This document shows positions 10,304 to 22,500 of a stretch of 64,000 nt of DNA, piece after piece. A model generated the notes under the pieces. It was not told the origin of the DNA. It searched no databases and saw only the letters and a list, made by a program, of their open reading frames with translations. Within the stretch, counting starts at the first letter, position 1. Every line of letters starts with the position of its first letter. This stretch comes from Embiotoca jacksoni (lineage: Eukaryota; Chordata; Actinopteri; Embiotocidae). The stretch lies in assembly GCA_022577435.1 (NCBI GenBank), contig JAKOON010000004.1, forward strand, positions 1,025,501-1,089,500. Reading direction: 5' to 3'. A program made the translations under genes and the position numbers.

Positions 10304-13300
10304 ATGCACTCATGCATTTTTATTTATCCTTCAGAGAACGAAAGGCCCGATAAACGTTTCTTTAAAGATCTTCTTCTCGTTGTATTGTTTGTGTCTAAGG
10401 TCGTCCAGTCACATCCGGCCTTCACCTGCATCTCACTTCTGGCCGCGCTCGCCGCCATCAGCTGGTACGTCAGAGATTCCTACGAGGTGGATGACGTCGG
10501 TCAGAAACACGTGGTCATCACCGGCTGCGACAGCGGCTTCGGGAATCTTCTGGCCCGACAGCTGGATCGAAAAGGTTTCCGCGTCGTAGCCGCCTGTCTC
10601 ACGGAGAAAGGTGCGGCGGATCTGGCCGCGGCGTCCTCCCCCAGACTGAAGAGCCTCCTGCTGGACGTCACCGACAGCGCCGGCATCAGGAGGGCGGTGG
10701 AGGCGGTGAGGGGGGAGGTCGGACAGCGAGGTGAGGTTGTGCACTGATAGGGTGCCCGTCAGAGGGAAGCACTGGGAGATGAACCTGGACCATCCCATCA
10801 TCAACCATCATCCTCCTACTGATCCATCCCATCATCAACCATCATCCTCCTACTGATCCATCCCATCATTAACCATCATCCTCCTACTGATCCATCCCAT
10901 CATCAACCATCATCCTCCTACTGATCCATCCCATCATTAACCATCATCCTCCTACTGATCCATCCCATCATTAACCATCATCCTCCTACTGATCCATCCC
11001 ATCATCAACCATCATCCTCCTACTGATCCATCCCATCATCAACCATCATCCTCCTACTGATCCATCCCATCATTAACCTTCATCCTCCTACTGATCCATC
11101 CCATCATTAACCTTCATCCTCCTACTGATCCATCCCATCATCAACCTTCATCCTCCTACTGATCCATCCCATCATTAACCTTCATCCTCCTACTGATCCA
11201 TCCCATCATTAACCATCATCCTCCTACTGATCCATCCCATCATTAACCTTCATCCCCCTACTGATCCATCCCATCATCAACCATCATCCTCCTACTGATC
11301 CATCCCATCATTAACCATCATCCCCCTACTGATCCATCCCATCATCAACCATCATCCTCCTACTGATCCATCCCATCATTAACCATCATCCCCCTACTGA
11401 TCCATCCCATCATCAACCATCATCCTCCTACTGATCCATCCCATCATTAACCATCATCCCCCTACTGATCCATCCCATCATCAACCATCATCCCCCTACT
11501 GATCCATCCCATCATCAACCATCATCCTCCTACAGATCCATCCCATCATTAACCTCCTACTGATCCATCCCATCATCAACCATCATCCTCCTACAGATCG
11601 ATCCCATCATTAACCTCCTACTGATCCATCCCATCATTAACCTTCATCCTCCTACTGATCCATCCCATCATCAACCATCATCCTCCTACTGATCCATCCC
11701 ATCATCAACCATCATCCTCCTACAGATCCATCCCATCATTAACCATCATCCCCCTACTGATCCATCCCATCATCAACCATCATCCCCCTACTGATCCATC
11801 CCATCATCAACCATCATCCTCCTACAGATCCATCCCATCATTAACCTCCTACTGATCCATCCCATCATCAACCTTCATCCTCCTACTGATCCATCCCATC
11901 ATCAACCATCATCCTCCTACAGATCCATCCCATCATTAACCATCATCCCCCTACTGATCCATCCCATCATTAACCATCATCCCCCTACTGATCCATCCCA
12001 TCATCAACCATCATCCCCCTACTGATCCATCCCATCATCAACCATCATCCTCCTACAGATCCATCCCATCATTAACCTCCTACTGATCCATCCCATCATC
12101 AACCATCATCCTCCTACAGATCCATCCCATCATTAACCTCCTACTGATCCATCCCATCATTAACCTTCATCCTCCTACTGATCCATCCCATCATCAACCA
12201 TCATCCTCCTACTGATCCATCCCATCATCAACCATCATCCTCCTACAGATCCATCCCATCATTAACCATCATCCCCCTACTGATCCATCCCATCATCAAC
12301 CATCATCCCCCTACTGATCCATCCCATCATCAACCATCATCCTCCTACAGATCCATCCCATCATTAACCTCCTACTGATCCATCCCATCATCAACCATCA
12401 TCCCCCTACTGATCCATCCCATCATCAACCATCATCCTCCTACAGATCCATCCCATCATTAACCTCCTACTGATCCATCCCATCATCAACCTTCATCCTC
12501 CTACTGATCCATCCCATCATCAACCTTCATCCCCCTACTGATCCATCCCATCATCAACCATCATCCTCCTACAGATCCATCCCATCATTAACCTCCTACT
12601 GATCCATCCCATCATCAACCTTCATCCTCCTACTGATCCATCCCATCATCAACCATCATCCTCCTACAGATCCATCCCATCATCAACCATCATCCCCCTA
12701 CTGATCCATCCCATCATCAACCATCATCCTCCTACAGATCCATCCCATCATTAACCATCATCCCCCTACTGATCCATCCCATCATCAACCATCATCCCCC
12801 TACTGATCCATCCCATCATCAACCATCATCCTCCTACAGATCCATCCCATCATTAACCTCCTACTGATCCATCCCATCATCAACCATCATCCTCCTACAG
12901 ATCCATCCCATCATTAACCTCCTACTGATCCATCCCATCATCAACCTTCATCCTCCTACTGATCCATCCCATCATCAACCATCATCCTCCTACTGATCCA
13001 TCCCATCATTAACCATCATCCCCCTACTGATCCATCCCATCATCAACCATCATCCCCCTACTGATCCATCCCATCATCAACCATCATCCTCCTACAGATC
13101 CATCCCATCATTAACCTCCTACAGATCCATCCCATCATTAACCTTCATCCTCCTACTGATCCATCCCATCATCAACCATCATCCTCCTACTGATCCATCC
13201 CATCATCAACCATCATCCTCCTACTGATCCATCCCATCATCAACCATCATCCTCCTACTGATCCATCCCATCATTAACCATCATCCTCCTACTGATCCAT

Positions 13301-14944
13301 CCCATCATTAACCATCATCCCCCTACTGATCCATCCCATCATTAACCATCATCCCCCTACTGATCCATCCCATCACTAACCATCATCCTCCTACTGATCC
13401 ATCCCATCATTAACCATCATCCTCCTACTGATCCATCCCATCATCAACCATCATCCTCCTACTGATCCATCCCATCATCAACCATCATCCTCCTACAGAA
13501 AAACATCATTAACCATCATCCCCCTACTGATCCATCCCATCATCAACCATCATCCTCCTACTGATCCATCCCATCATTAACCATCATCCTCCTACTGATC
13601 CATCCCATCATTAACCATCATCCCCCTACTGATCCATCCCATCATCAACCTTCATCCCCCTACTGATCCATCCCATCATCAACCATCATCCTCCTACAGA
13701 TCCATCCCATCATTAACCTCCTACAGATCCATCCCATCATTAACCTTCATCCTCCTACTGATCCATCCCATCATCAACCATCATCCTCCTACTGATCCAT
13801 CCCATCATCAACCATCATCCTCCTACTGATCCATCCCATCATCAACCATCATCCTCCTACTGATCCATCCCATCATTAACCTTCATCCTCCTACTGATCC
13901 ATCCCATCATTAACCTCCTACTGATCCATCCCATCATTAACCATCATCCTCCTACTGATCCATCCCATCATTAACCATCATCCTCCTACTGATCCATCCC
14001 ATCATTAACCTTCATCCTCCTACTGATGGGATGAAATCTTTCTGTTTCTAGAAAATACCTCACAGGCCACATAACAGCTGGCAGCACAGTAGAGCTTCTT
14101 CACATAAATCCAGACCATAGTTTGACCAAAAACATGAATGTGGACGTTACTATAAACCTTATAATTATCTCTCCCAATACTTACACCACACAGCATGTGC
14201 TAAATAATAATATATTGTTCTCATTCTGACATTTCTACACCTCATAATCAGAATAAACTGTTTGTATTGCACCTTTAAGAGGTGCAATACAAAGGTGGTA
14301 AATATAAAATATAATGAATTATGGTGGAATAATAAGAATGAGAAACTTTCAGTAAGACATTTAAATGATTTATCAGTTTTCTAATCAGGCTCTTTGTCCT
14401 TCATAACTCATCAGATTGAAGACACGTGTCTCCTCGCAGCCTTTTGTTCCTTCTTCTCTGATTGTTTAGTTTAAATACTTGTGCTTCCTGCTGCTCATCC
14501 AGCTGATCCTCCGTGCAGGTCTGTGGGGGCTCGTGAACAACGCGGGCAGGTCGGTGCCCATCGGCCCGACTGAATGGATGCGGGTGGAGGACTTCACGGA
14601 GGTCCTGGATGTCAATCTGATCGGCGTCATCGACGTGACCCTCCAGTTTCTGCCCCTCCTGAAGAAGGCCCGCGGCCGGGTCGTGAACGTGGCCAGCATC
14701 ATGGGCAGGCTGTCTCTCAGCGGGGGGGGGTACTGCCTCTCCAAATACGGAGTGGAGTCATTTTCCGACAGCCTCAGGTAGTGGAACCAAAACCGAGTCA
14801 TAGCACACCTTTTATTTTTATTTTATTTTTCAGATCAGGACATATTGTGGAGGTGGTCGATTAAAAATAAATAAATACATCGGTAGTTCATTTAAAGTGA
14901 AGGTGAGAACCAGAGGGAATCTCAGAAATGGATTATACCTAGTT

Positions 14945-14986
<42 letters not shown>

Positions 14987-15278
14987 TGTTTTTTTATATA
15001 TATAACAAACTAGATATAATCCATTTCTGAGATTCCCTCTGGTTCTCACCTTCACTTTAAATGAACTACTGATATATTTATTTATTATATATATATATAT
15101 ATATATTGATAATATTGCCCTCCTGAGGTACATTTGATCTCTAGGTTGGTTTATATAACATTAAACTCTTGTCAGCCCAAACAGAACAGATTTTGAGGAC
15201 CTGCCATGTTGCGTTTGTTAACTTCACAGTTGGACTTTCAAAAATGGGAACTGATAATACTAATACTAATACTAATAC

Positions 15279-15334
<56 letters not shown>

Positions 15335-15364
15335 CTAATACTACTAATAATGATGATGATGATG

Positions 15365-15411
<47 letters not shown>

Positions 15412-15605
15412 TAAAACCTACCTGAACAGAGATAAGAATCGTTGTGTTGTGTTCCCTGAGAAGAAGCTCTTCTTCCTCTGGTGGGATCAGGTCCGCCATG
15501 TTTCTCCAGAAGGAAAAAACAAACAGCGGATCAACAGAGGAGCCTTTTTTTTCCCGCCAATATCTCCCGGCCACCGTAGCTTCGCCCGGTGCACGGCTCG
15601 GGCCT

Positions 15606-15691
<86 letters not shown>

Positions 15692-16566
15692 GAAAGCGAA
15701 GGGTGGGGCCACGGGTGTCCAGCTGGCTGCATTCTGCAATCTCACCACTAGATGTCAGTCAACTACTAAGACACTGCTCTTTTAACGTGTCCTAATGACA
15801 GTTCAGTTTACGGACAGCAGTCAGTCAGAAATACAAAGAAGAACAGCAGTTCATGTAAACAAGAAAAAAAAAAGACAACAGTTAAAGTAAAAAAAACAAA
15901 AACTTCTGCATCACAAAATATTTGTTTACACTCTCATATAAACCGCAAACAACTTACTAAATCTAGTGCAAGTATAAAGCAGCAAAAAGTGGAAATACTC
16001 AAGTTGTACCTCAATAAACTGCTTGATTAAATATACATCACATTTGAGATATTAGACAAAAAGCATTTCTCTTGCTTTAAGAAACACATCGTCTGCTTGC
16101 TCTGATCAGGAGGGACATGCAGCACTTTGGTATCAAAGTGAGCATCATCGAGCCGGGTTTCTTCAAGACAGGTCTGACCCGCCTGGACCTGATCGATGAG
16201 GACCTGAAGAGGCTGTGGAGCCGCCTCCCTCAAGACGTTAAAGACTCATATGGAACGACATACTTTGAGGATTGTGAGTAAGAGTGCAGCTCATTTCAAT
16301 CAGTGTCAAATAAAGACTGTAAATGAATCCTTTTTGCTGTCTCAGATCTGAAAGCTCAGGCCTTCTCCATGGGGATCTTGTGCAGTCCGGATATCTCCAA
16401 GGTGACGAGGTGCATGCAGCACGCGCTGACCGCTCGCTTCCCACGCACACGTTACGGAGCGGGCTGGGACGCCAAGTTCTTCTGGATCCCTCTGTCCTAC
16501 CTCCCTTCGTTTATGACAGACTTTGTAGTCAATGTGCTTCTTCCGTCACCCAAAGGAATAAAATAA
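10304..16566 (+). CDS. dhrs9: dhrs9-like retinol/hydroxysteroid dehydrogenase, copy 2
   Basis: Tandem paralogue of copy 1 with the same coding structure: exons 10304-10730, 14519-14777, 16110-16273 and 16346-16566. The two middle exons have exactly the lengths of copy 1 (259 and 164 bases). The product is 356 residues. Motifs are TGCDSGFG at 73-80, Ser202, Tyr214-x3-Lys218 in YCLSK, then EPGFFKTGLT and a C-terminal WIPLSYLPS. The start at 10304 follows an acceptor (AG at 10297-10298) by five bases, the same spacing as copy 1. It adds about 38 N-terminal residues with a long hydrophobic stretch (about 19-56). No other in-frame ATG precedes the cofactor motif, so the extension is likely real. 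Intron 1 is 3,788 bases, mostly a minisatellite; intron 3 is only 72. Possible substrates are as for copy 1. Confidence 0.9.
10790..14028. repeat. Giant 34-bp minisatellite in dhrs9 copy 2 intron 1
   Basis: Close to 3.24 kb of tandem 34-bp units (CCATCCCATCATCAACC joined to ATCATCCTCCTACTGAT), roughly 95-100 copies. Unit variants include CAACC/TAACC, ATCATC/TTCATC, CCTCC/CCCCC and CTGAT/CAGAT. A recurrent 27-bp short unit lacks seven bases. The variants recur in ordered blocks, suggesting higher-order expansion. One unit near 13494-13506 is broken by AGAAAAAC. The whole array lies inside one intron and encodes nothing. Confidence 0.98.
14261..14293. repeat. Perfect 14-bp-arm hairpin
   Basis: TTTGTATTGCACCT (14261-14274) and AGGTGCAATACAAA (14280-14293) are exact reverse complements around a 5-base loop, in intron 1 of dhrs9 copy 2, just after the minisatellite. 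Confidence 0.9.
14865..15087. repeat. Long inverted repeat (about 80-bp arms) around an AT core
   Basis: The left arm (about 14865-14945) and right arm (about 15005-15087) are reverse complements with only a handful of mismatches; both carry GTGAGAACCAGAGGGAATCT or its complement. They enclose about 60 bases of (AT)n-rich DNA. It lies in intron 2 of dhrs9 copy 2. It could be a foldback/MITE-type element or an inverted duplication from template switching. The transcript would make one long stem. Confidence 0.92.
15256..15412. repeat. (AAT)n / (AATACT)n microsatellite
   Basis: A compound trinucleotide tract with ACT and GAT interruptions in intron 2 of dhrs9 copy 2. It produces spurious poly-Asn, poly-Ile and poly-Tyr frames. 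Confidence 0.95.
15606..15688. repeat. (CA)~41 microsatellite
   Basis: An uninterrupted CA run in intron 2 of dhrs9 copy 2. Confidence 0.97.
15734..15756 (+). repeat. Dispersed repeat tail, copy B
   Basis: Exact 23-bp match to 7815-7837, in the other dhrs9 gene but a different intron, so it is not explained simply by the gene duplication. Confidence 0.6.
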
Positions 16567-17625
16567 AAGAAGCAGCTGAACAGCAGACATCTCTTACTGC
16601 CAGTGTAAAACAGTTTGTATGTCAGCAGTGTTTATGTATAAAAGTCATCAAATTTAATACAGGCAGGGAAATAAAAAGGGTCAAGACTGGGTTAGAAAAT
16701 AGGAAATTTATTCATTCATGTCTCAGCAGCGGCAATTTAATCCATACGGGCGTGTTCTGGGTGATCACAGATAGTTTTTATTTGACCTCATTATGATACA
16801 AAATCAATCAATCTGTAAAGTATTTATTTATTCGGTTTATAAAATGTCTACATCTGCATCCTCAGTTCATGTGTCGCTCTTCAAGATGATCAACCACATA
16901 ACAGTTCAAGTACTGTTCCAAACTATTTTGACCATTATTGGTTTCGATATTATTACTGAAAAAAAACCAACTATCATGTTGATTTAAATTCATAAAGTCA
17001 GGGAACATACGGTAGCAGTGTGTCTGATTATGTACAATAAGTATGCTTAGCACACATATTGTAGCTCGTATCTGTTCATACTGGGGCACATATCAAATCC
17101 AATTTCTTTTGTCCTGCTTTAATTTGTCAGCCCTGAAATGAGGTATATAAACATGAAAGATGAAGTAAAAACATCTTCAGCTTTGTTCAGTGGCAAAAAA
17201 AAATATATCATTACCATCACATTTGTCTAATAAGCTTTGATCATATAAGTACTGTACATTCAGAATGATGCAGCTCACCTTTTATGTGTTATATAGTGTT
17301 TATGTTGAACTATTTAGGATCTATTTCAGAGATATTTCTGACAAAATCTTACTGTTCAAATTTACAAATATACAACATATTTATTAACATTTCTATCAGC
17401 AGCTTCAGTGCAAAGATATACATATTGTACATCAGAATAAAGAAAACAAACATGAACACAAGAATTGGCATAAGAAATGTCAGAAGGCATACAGCGTCAC
17501 AGAGGACCTTTTTTCTTCATTCTCCGTCCTAAAACAATTAGAGTTTTGTACACAGGCTGCATAAAAAAATAAATTCTGTGCAAAGTGTGTTTCTGTTTTT
17601 TCGATTCCCGTTGGTGAGAGAGGGG
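16567..17625. other. Convergent 3' ends of dhrs9 copy 2 (+) and lrp2 (-)
   Basis: For dhrs9 copy 2, AATAAA overlaps the stop codon (16557-16562 and 16562-16567) and recurs at 16670-16675. For lrp2, reverse-strand AATAAA words occur at 17380-17385, around 16820 and at 16707-16712. The two 3' UTRs therefore probably meet or overlap. No open frame in this gap resembles a known protein. Confidence 0.55.
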
Positions 17626-19543
17626 TTATACGTCGCTGTCCTCTTTAACGAGGGTGGCTGTGTCTTTGAAAGTGTCCTCGGTTGGTGAGAAGGTGCTGGG
17701 ACGATCCCTCTTCTGAGATTTGACGGGCGGGCCAAACGGAGAGGGCTCGAGGGCCGGAGAGACGCCGCTGCTTCCTGCAGGCTTTCCATCCTTCATCTGT
17801 AAGACAACAGTAATGGTAAAAAGTCACAAGTTACAATTCAACTTCCTGTTTTGTAATCGATGTCTGTAAAAGGATCCGACCTTACCTCTGAATAGGAAGG
17901 GTTTTCAAATGTGCTTGGCTTTAATTTTCGTTTGAATAAGCTCCACTTTGACTCCTGCAAACAAACCCAACCCGTGAGGTTATGTGCAGGAGATGCATAT
18001 GGACGCAGCGTGTGAGACATTCACCTGGGCAGGTTTGGTGCTGACAGAAGATGTCGTGTTCACGATGGCTGCACTCGGATCTCCGCGGTACGCCGGGTTC
18101 ACGAAGTTGTTCTCCAGCTGCTCACCGCTCACGTTAACAGTCACCTGTTGAAGCGAAGATGCAGAGTGTCCTTTAGTTATGAGTGCAGCCTGAGCTCGAT
18201 TTATCAGTCTGAAAGGTTAAAAAAAATATTGAGGCACTCATCAGAATACTTTTCAGAGTAACAATCGTCTGTAAGACAAGCTGAAGACATACCCACATCA
18301 CGCTTTCATTCAACATCAATATGATATTTTGATCATAAATGGTCTTGAGGATCTGAGACAGCAGTGCAGGCTTATTTCTTTGTCCCTTTTTTTATATAAA
18401 TTATTTTCTCGCTTACTGCTCAACTGGCACATTGATCTCTGGAGCCTGGAAACACCCTCAGTATGATAAAAAGTCCTAACTTCAAAAAAATCCATAATTT
18501 AGTTGGTCCTGGCAAAATTTCACAAATAGTTTTTTTTAATAGATGTCTCCTGCTCACAGACAGTTTAATCTCTTTAGGAAAAGTAAATGCAGTTATGTGA
18601 TTCAAATTCAATTTTAAAAAAATGAAATGAATTTGGTTGTTTATTGTTCTTTTTTTTCATGTACTTGGAATGAGGTTATTCATTAAAGTGAAATGACTTC
18701 CTGCTGGACTTCCTGTTGTGCAGCATGTGGTGAGCAGGATTGATTTGTTTTGATTGAAGACATGGAGATCAGCTACTAGAAGTAGTTTATTGAGTTTTAA
18801 ATGACACAACATGAAAACAAATCCTTAATTCTTTCATTGATGAATACCTGTGTGGCATGAATAACAGCAGGATCCCCGGACGCAGGAGCAGTGGCATACA
18901 GCGGGTTCTCAAACATGATCGGCGGCCTGCCAGCTTCGACGGCAAAACTTTCATCCTGTAGGGACATTATATTAGTGACACTGTGTTCACATTTATCGCT
19001 GACCGACAAAAGACAACCCACTGATCCTTTAACCAGAAGTTTCCTAAATTCTGCTCATGCAAGCAGTTCTGGGGGGGAAATAAAAAAAAGGAACATGTGA
19101 ATAAATAGACACTCGTTTTTTAGAAAGTCAGTCACAAATGCTGATGGTGCACTTTTAATGTTTGGAAATGAAATGATTAACTGGTAAGATGTTCATCCGA
19201 ACTCACCATCTGCATGGCCGTGTCAATGAATGACACTCCGCCGTGTGACGGTCCGAGATCCACGTTATCACCTGAGCGAAACGTCACCCCGTTCCCAGTG
19301 TCGGCGGACTTCACCAGGCTGCTGAGGCTGGACACAAACCCAACATCAAAACTAAATGTGCTACTGAGAGCTTCGGTTCAGTTATTAATGAATCAAAAGA
19401 TGGTTTGAGTAGAGGTGACAGATACCTGGGCAGTTTGGGCATGGAGGGGATGAATGACCCTGTTCGTTTGTAGTTGACGAAAACCCCGACAGCCAGAGCT
19501 CCAGTTATCAGGATGATGATGACGGCCAGTAGAACGGCCACAG
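17626..19543 (-). CDS. lrp2: lrp2 exons 73-78: transmembrane helix and endocytic tail
   Basis: Exons 73 (19426-19543), 74 (19207-19327), 75 (18848-18955), 76 (18025-18144), 77 (17886-17954) and 78 (17626-17796); residues about 4421-4655. Exon 73 encodes the membrane helix (AVAVLLAVIIILITGALAVG) followed by the stop-transfer NYKRTGS. The tail has three FxNPxY internalisation motifs: FENPLY (about 4515-4520), FVNPAY (4550-4555) and FENPSY (4592-4597). These bind adaptors such as Dab2 and ARH in the family. The last residues EDSDV could act as a PDZ ligand. Exons 74-78 are symmetric phase 0, so tail exons could be skipped without frameshift. Confidence 0.95.
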
Positions 19544-22500
19544 CTAAAGACAACGTGCTGAATGTTTAGTTGTGTGGAACATTTGCAGTAAAGTGTAGAT
19601 CATTAACACCACTAATAGTATTTTGCTGACAAGTCCATTTGTGTTGGTGGTTTTTGGATGACCCATTAATTTGATGAAGTCAAACCTTGTTGCATTTCTT
19701 GGCTTTTTATTAACACAAGGTGTGATGTTGGCCACTCAGCATTTGCTTAGCCAGACTGTTTTTAAGATGTCTTTTTGGCCTGAACTGCAGGAGGCGTCCT
19801 GTTTGGCTTCTATCTGCCTCAGCAAAAACAATAAAGCAGTATGAAGGACTCCCACATGTTTTTGAGAAAGACAAATAATACCTGACTAATGAACAGATAT
19901 GCAACGTATTAAGAAATAAGAACAAACAAAAGGTTAGATAATGGGTAAATTACTGTACCTGTTCCTGCTGGAGCTCCCTTCGACTTCCCGATCTCACAGT
20001 AGCTGCCCATATAGCCGTACAGACATCTACACAAACATAATGATGACACACAATAACAAGTCTTTACCATTAACATGCTAAAACAGCATTTCCAAGTGTG
20101 TTTGAAAGCAAGGGGATAACAAACATATCAGGTCTTACTGACAATGAATGATGGACAGTTTTTCTGGAGTAAATATGACACCTGTGACTAAACTCACTTG
20201 CACTTGGGCAGACCCCCTTCATCAGTGTAGCAGGTTCCACCATTCATGCATCTACATGCAAAGGGCATTACAACAGGAGCTTCAATGGCTGCAGGAGCAA
20301 AAGCCAGGCAGACAGAGAATGAGCGACAACAACAAAACGACACCACAGTCTCACAAAACCACACAAGAGCAGCCAGGCACACGTGTGGAGAACGGATTTA
20401 TGAACGTAAAATCAGATGGCACATTAGCAGTTAACAGTAAACGCACGTGCAGTCCGGCTGTTGTTGTTTACCTGCATCACATTCGGCGGAGTCGAACTCC
20501 ACCGGCGAGGAGCCTTGCGGGCAGGCGCAGGTGTATCCGCCGGGCCGGAGGAGACACAGGTGACTGCACACGTTCTTACAGGGGTTGACCACTAAAGAGG
20601 ACGCAGCAGAAATCACATGACTGTCAGCAAAAGAAAAGTTATCTCAGGAGATGCTGTGACGTGAACTCATAGCAAGTTTTGTGACACGTTACCACGTCAG
20701 CAAATTGATATTACAGCTCATCCAAAAATCATCTCGCTCAGCTCGATGAAAGATCTTCCCGGTACGCTGCTCCCTCAGACTGAAACCTTTTACAGTTACG
20801 TTTAAAATTGCAAAAATTCTATAGAAACTATGTGCTCTCTTTTCTAGCTGCTGATGTTTAGTAGTACTTTGCAATCTGGATGGGTCAGCCTCGTCAAGTT
20901 ACTGTTTTACACTAATCTGATTTTGTATGGTTTCGAACGGTTCATTTAAAGTGACATTTAGGTTGTTTCAATGATAAAACATTCTGCACTTTTACACAGA
21001 TTGGATCATGTGTAGGTGGATGAAAGGGACTATTCCTGACATATTGTTTTTGCTGATTAACCACACACCAACATCACATGAATCCCTGCGTGTTCTGACC
21101 TGACTGGTTGTGTCGGTGCTCCTGGTAAACACGGACTTGTGTCAGCCAGGGGTTGATGGTTAGAACTTTCACTTTATTTCCTCTCCCGAACTTGTTCGTC
21201 TTCCACACTTCACCTTTCTGTTTTGTCGTCCAGTAGACGTGTCCCTCAAAGATATCCAGACTGTAGGGATGTTCAATGTCTGGAACAAAGTGGAAAACAC
21301 CAACGCACATGTTACTGTTTGATCACATTCACTTTGATGTGATTCAAATACTGAATGTGAGTCTGTCTATGAAACATCTGTCTGCAGACTGTCGGCGCTC
21401 TGACCTCCTGATATGATGATCTTCCTGTCTGTGCCATCAGGCTTCATGGACTCAATGATGTTTTCTTTGGAGTCACACCAGTAGATCCTGTTTCCGTTCA
21501 GATAGTCCAGAGCCAACCCAGTAGGCCAGCCCAGGTCCTCCTCCTTCACCAGCACCTCTCTGTGCTGACCGTCCATCCATGCGGACTCTATTCTGGGTTT
21601 CCTGCCCCAGTCTGTCCAGTACATCATGCTGCACAGAAACAGTCACGGAAAAGACTCAATTATTCTTCCGAGCTTTTTCAACGTATGTCCTCTCAAACAA
21701 AAGCTACACAACCTCATACCCCAGTGATGGATTCACAACAATAGCAGCAGGCTGGTCGAGGTCAGTGTGGATCAACCACTTCCTGTACCGCCCGTCCAGT
21801 TTGGCCACTTCGATTCGATTGGTCCCTGAATCTGTCCAGTAAATGTGCCTGTGAATAGTGATTTAAAAACACTGAGTAAATGTGAGCAAGATTTTCAGCA
21901 ACTCTACAGCACATCGGTAAATTCCTAATCCTGGTGAATTACCTGCCAACCCAGTCCACAGCAATGCCATCGGGATTAGCGATGTACCGCAGGTTCAGAT
22001 CCACTTCTTTTACCGGGTTGTTTCCGCCATCGTTGAATGTGGTGATGTAAGCGCGTTTGATGGAGCCAAACTGAGACCCCCGACCCAGAACTGTCCAGTA
22101 GACAATACCTGCAGCACATCAGGGGAAATGTTATCCAACCTTGGAGATCTGGTTCGGTTTCTATTCCCTGTGACTGAGAACATGAAAAGCTCTACAGCAG
22201 TAGTCTTACTGAGGCCTTCGCCCTCTGGATCCCACAGGTAGTCCAAGGCTTGGATGTGCTCGGCGTTGTCCACATAGTCTGAGTATTGCTCGGAGGACAG
22301 GTTGAAACGACGGATGCGAACGTTGTCTGGTAAAAGCAGCACAGGTGGGCTTCCTAGACACAAATTGAAGTTTGTTAAATACTGTTAGCGCTTTAATGAG
22401 ACATAAAAGGAAACCTTTGTAAAGGATTTTCTTTGACGTGTGAATGCGAAGCTAACATACCTTGAGCGGCACACTCGGTCCCGTGAGGCTCCCCAAAAGA

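Noticed and set aside
10790..14028. Regular array that might be taken for CRISPR
   Set aside because: Units are contiguous with no unique spacers and lie in a vertebrate intron; it is a minisatellite.
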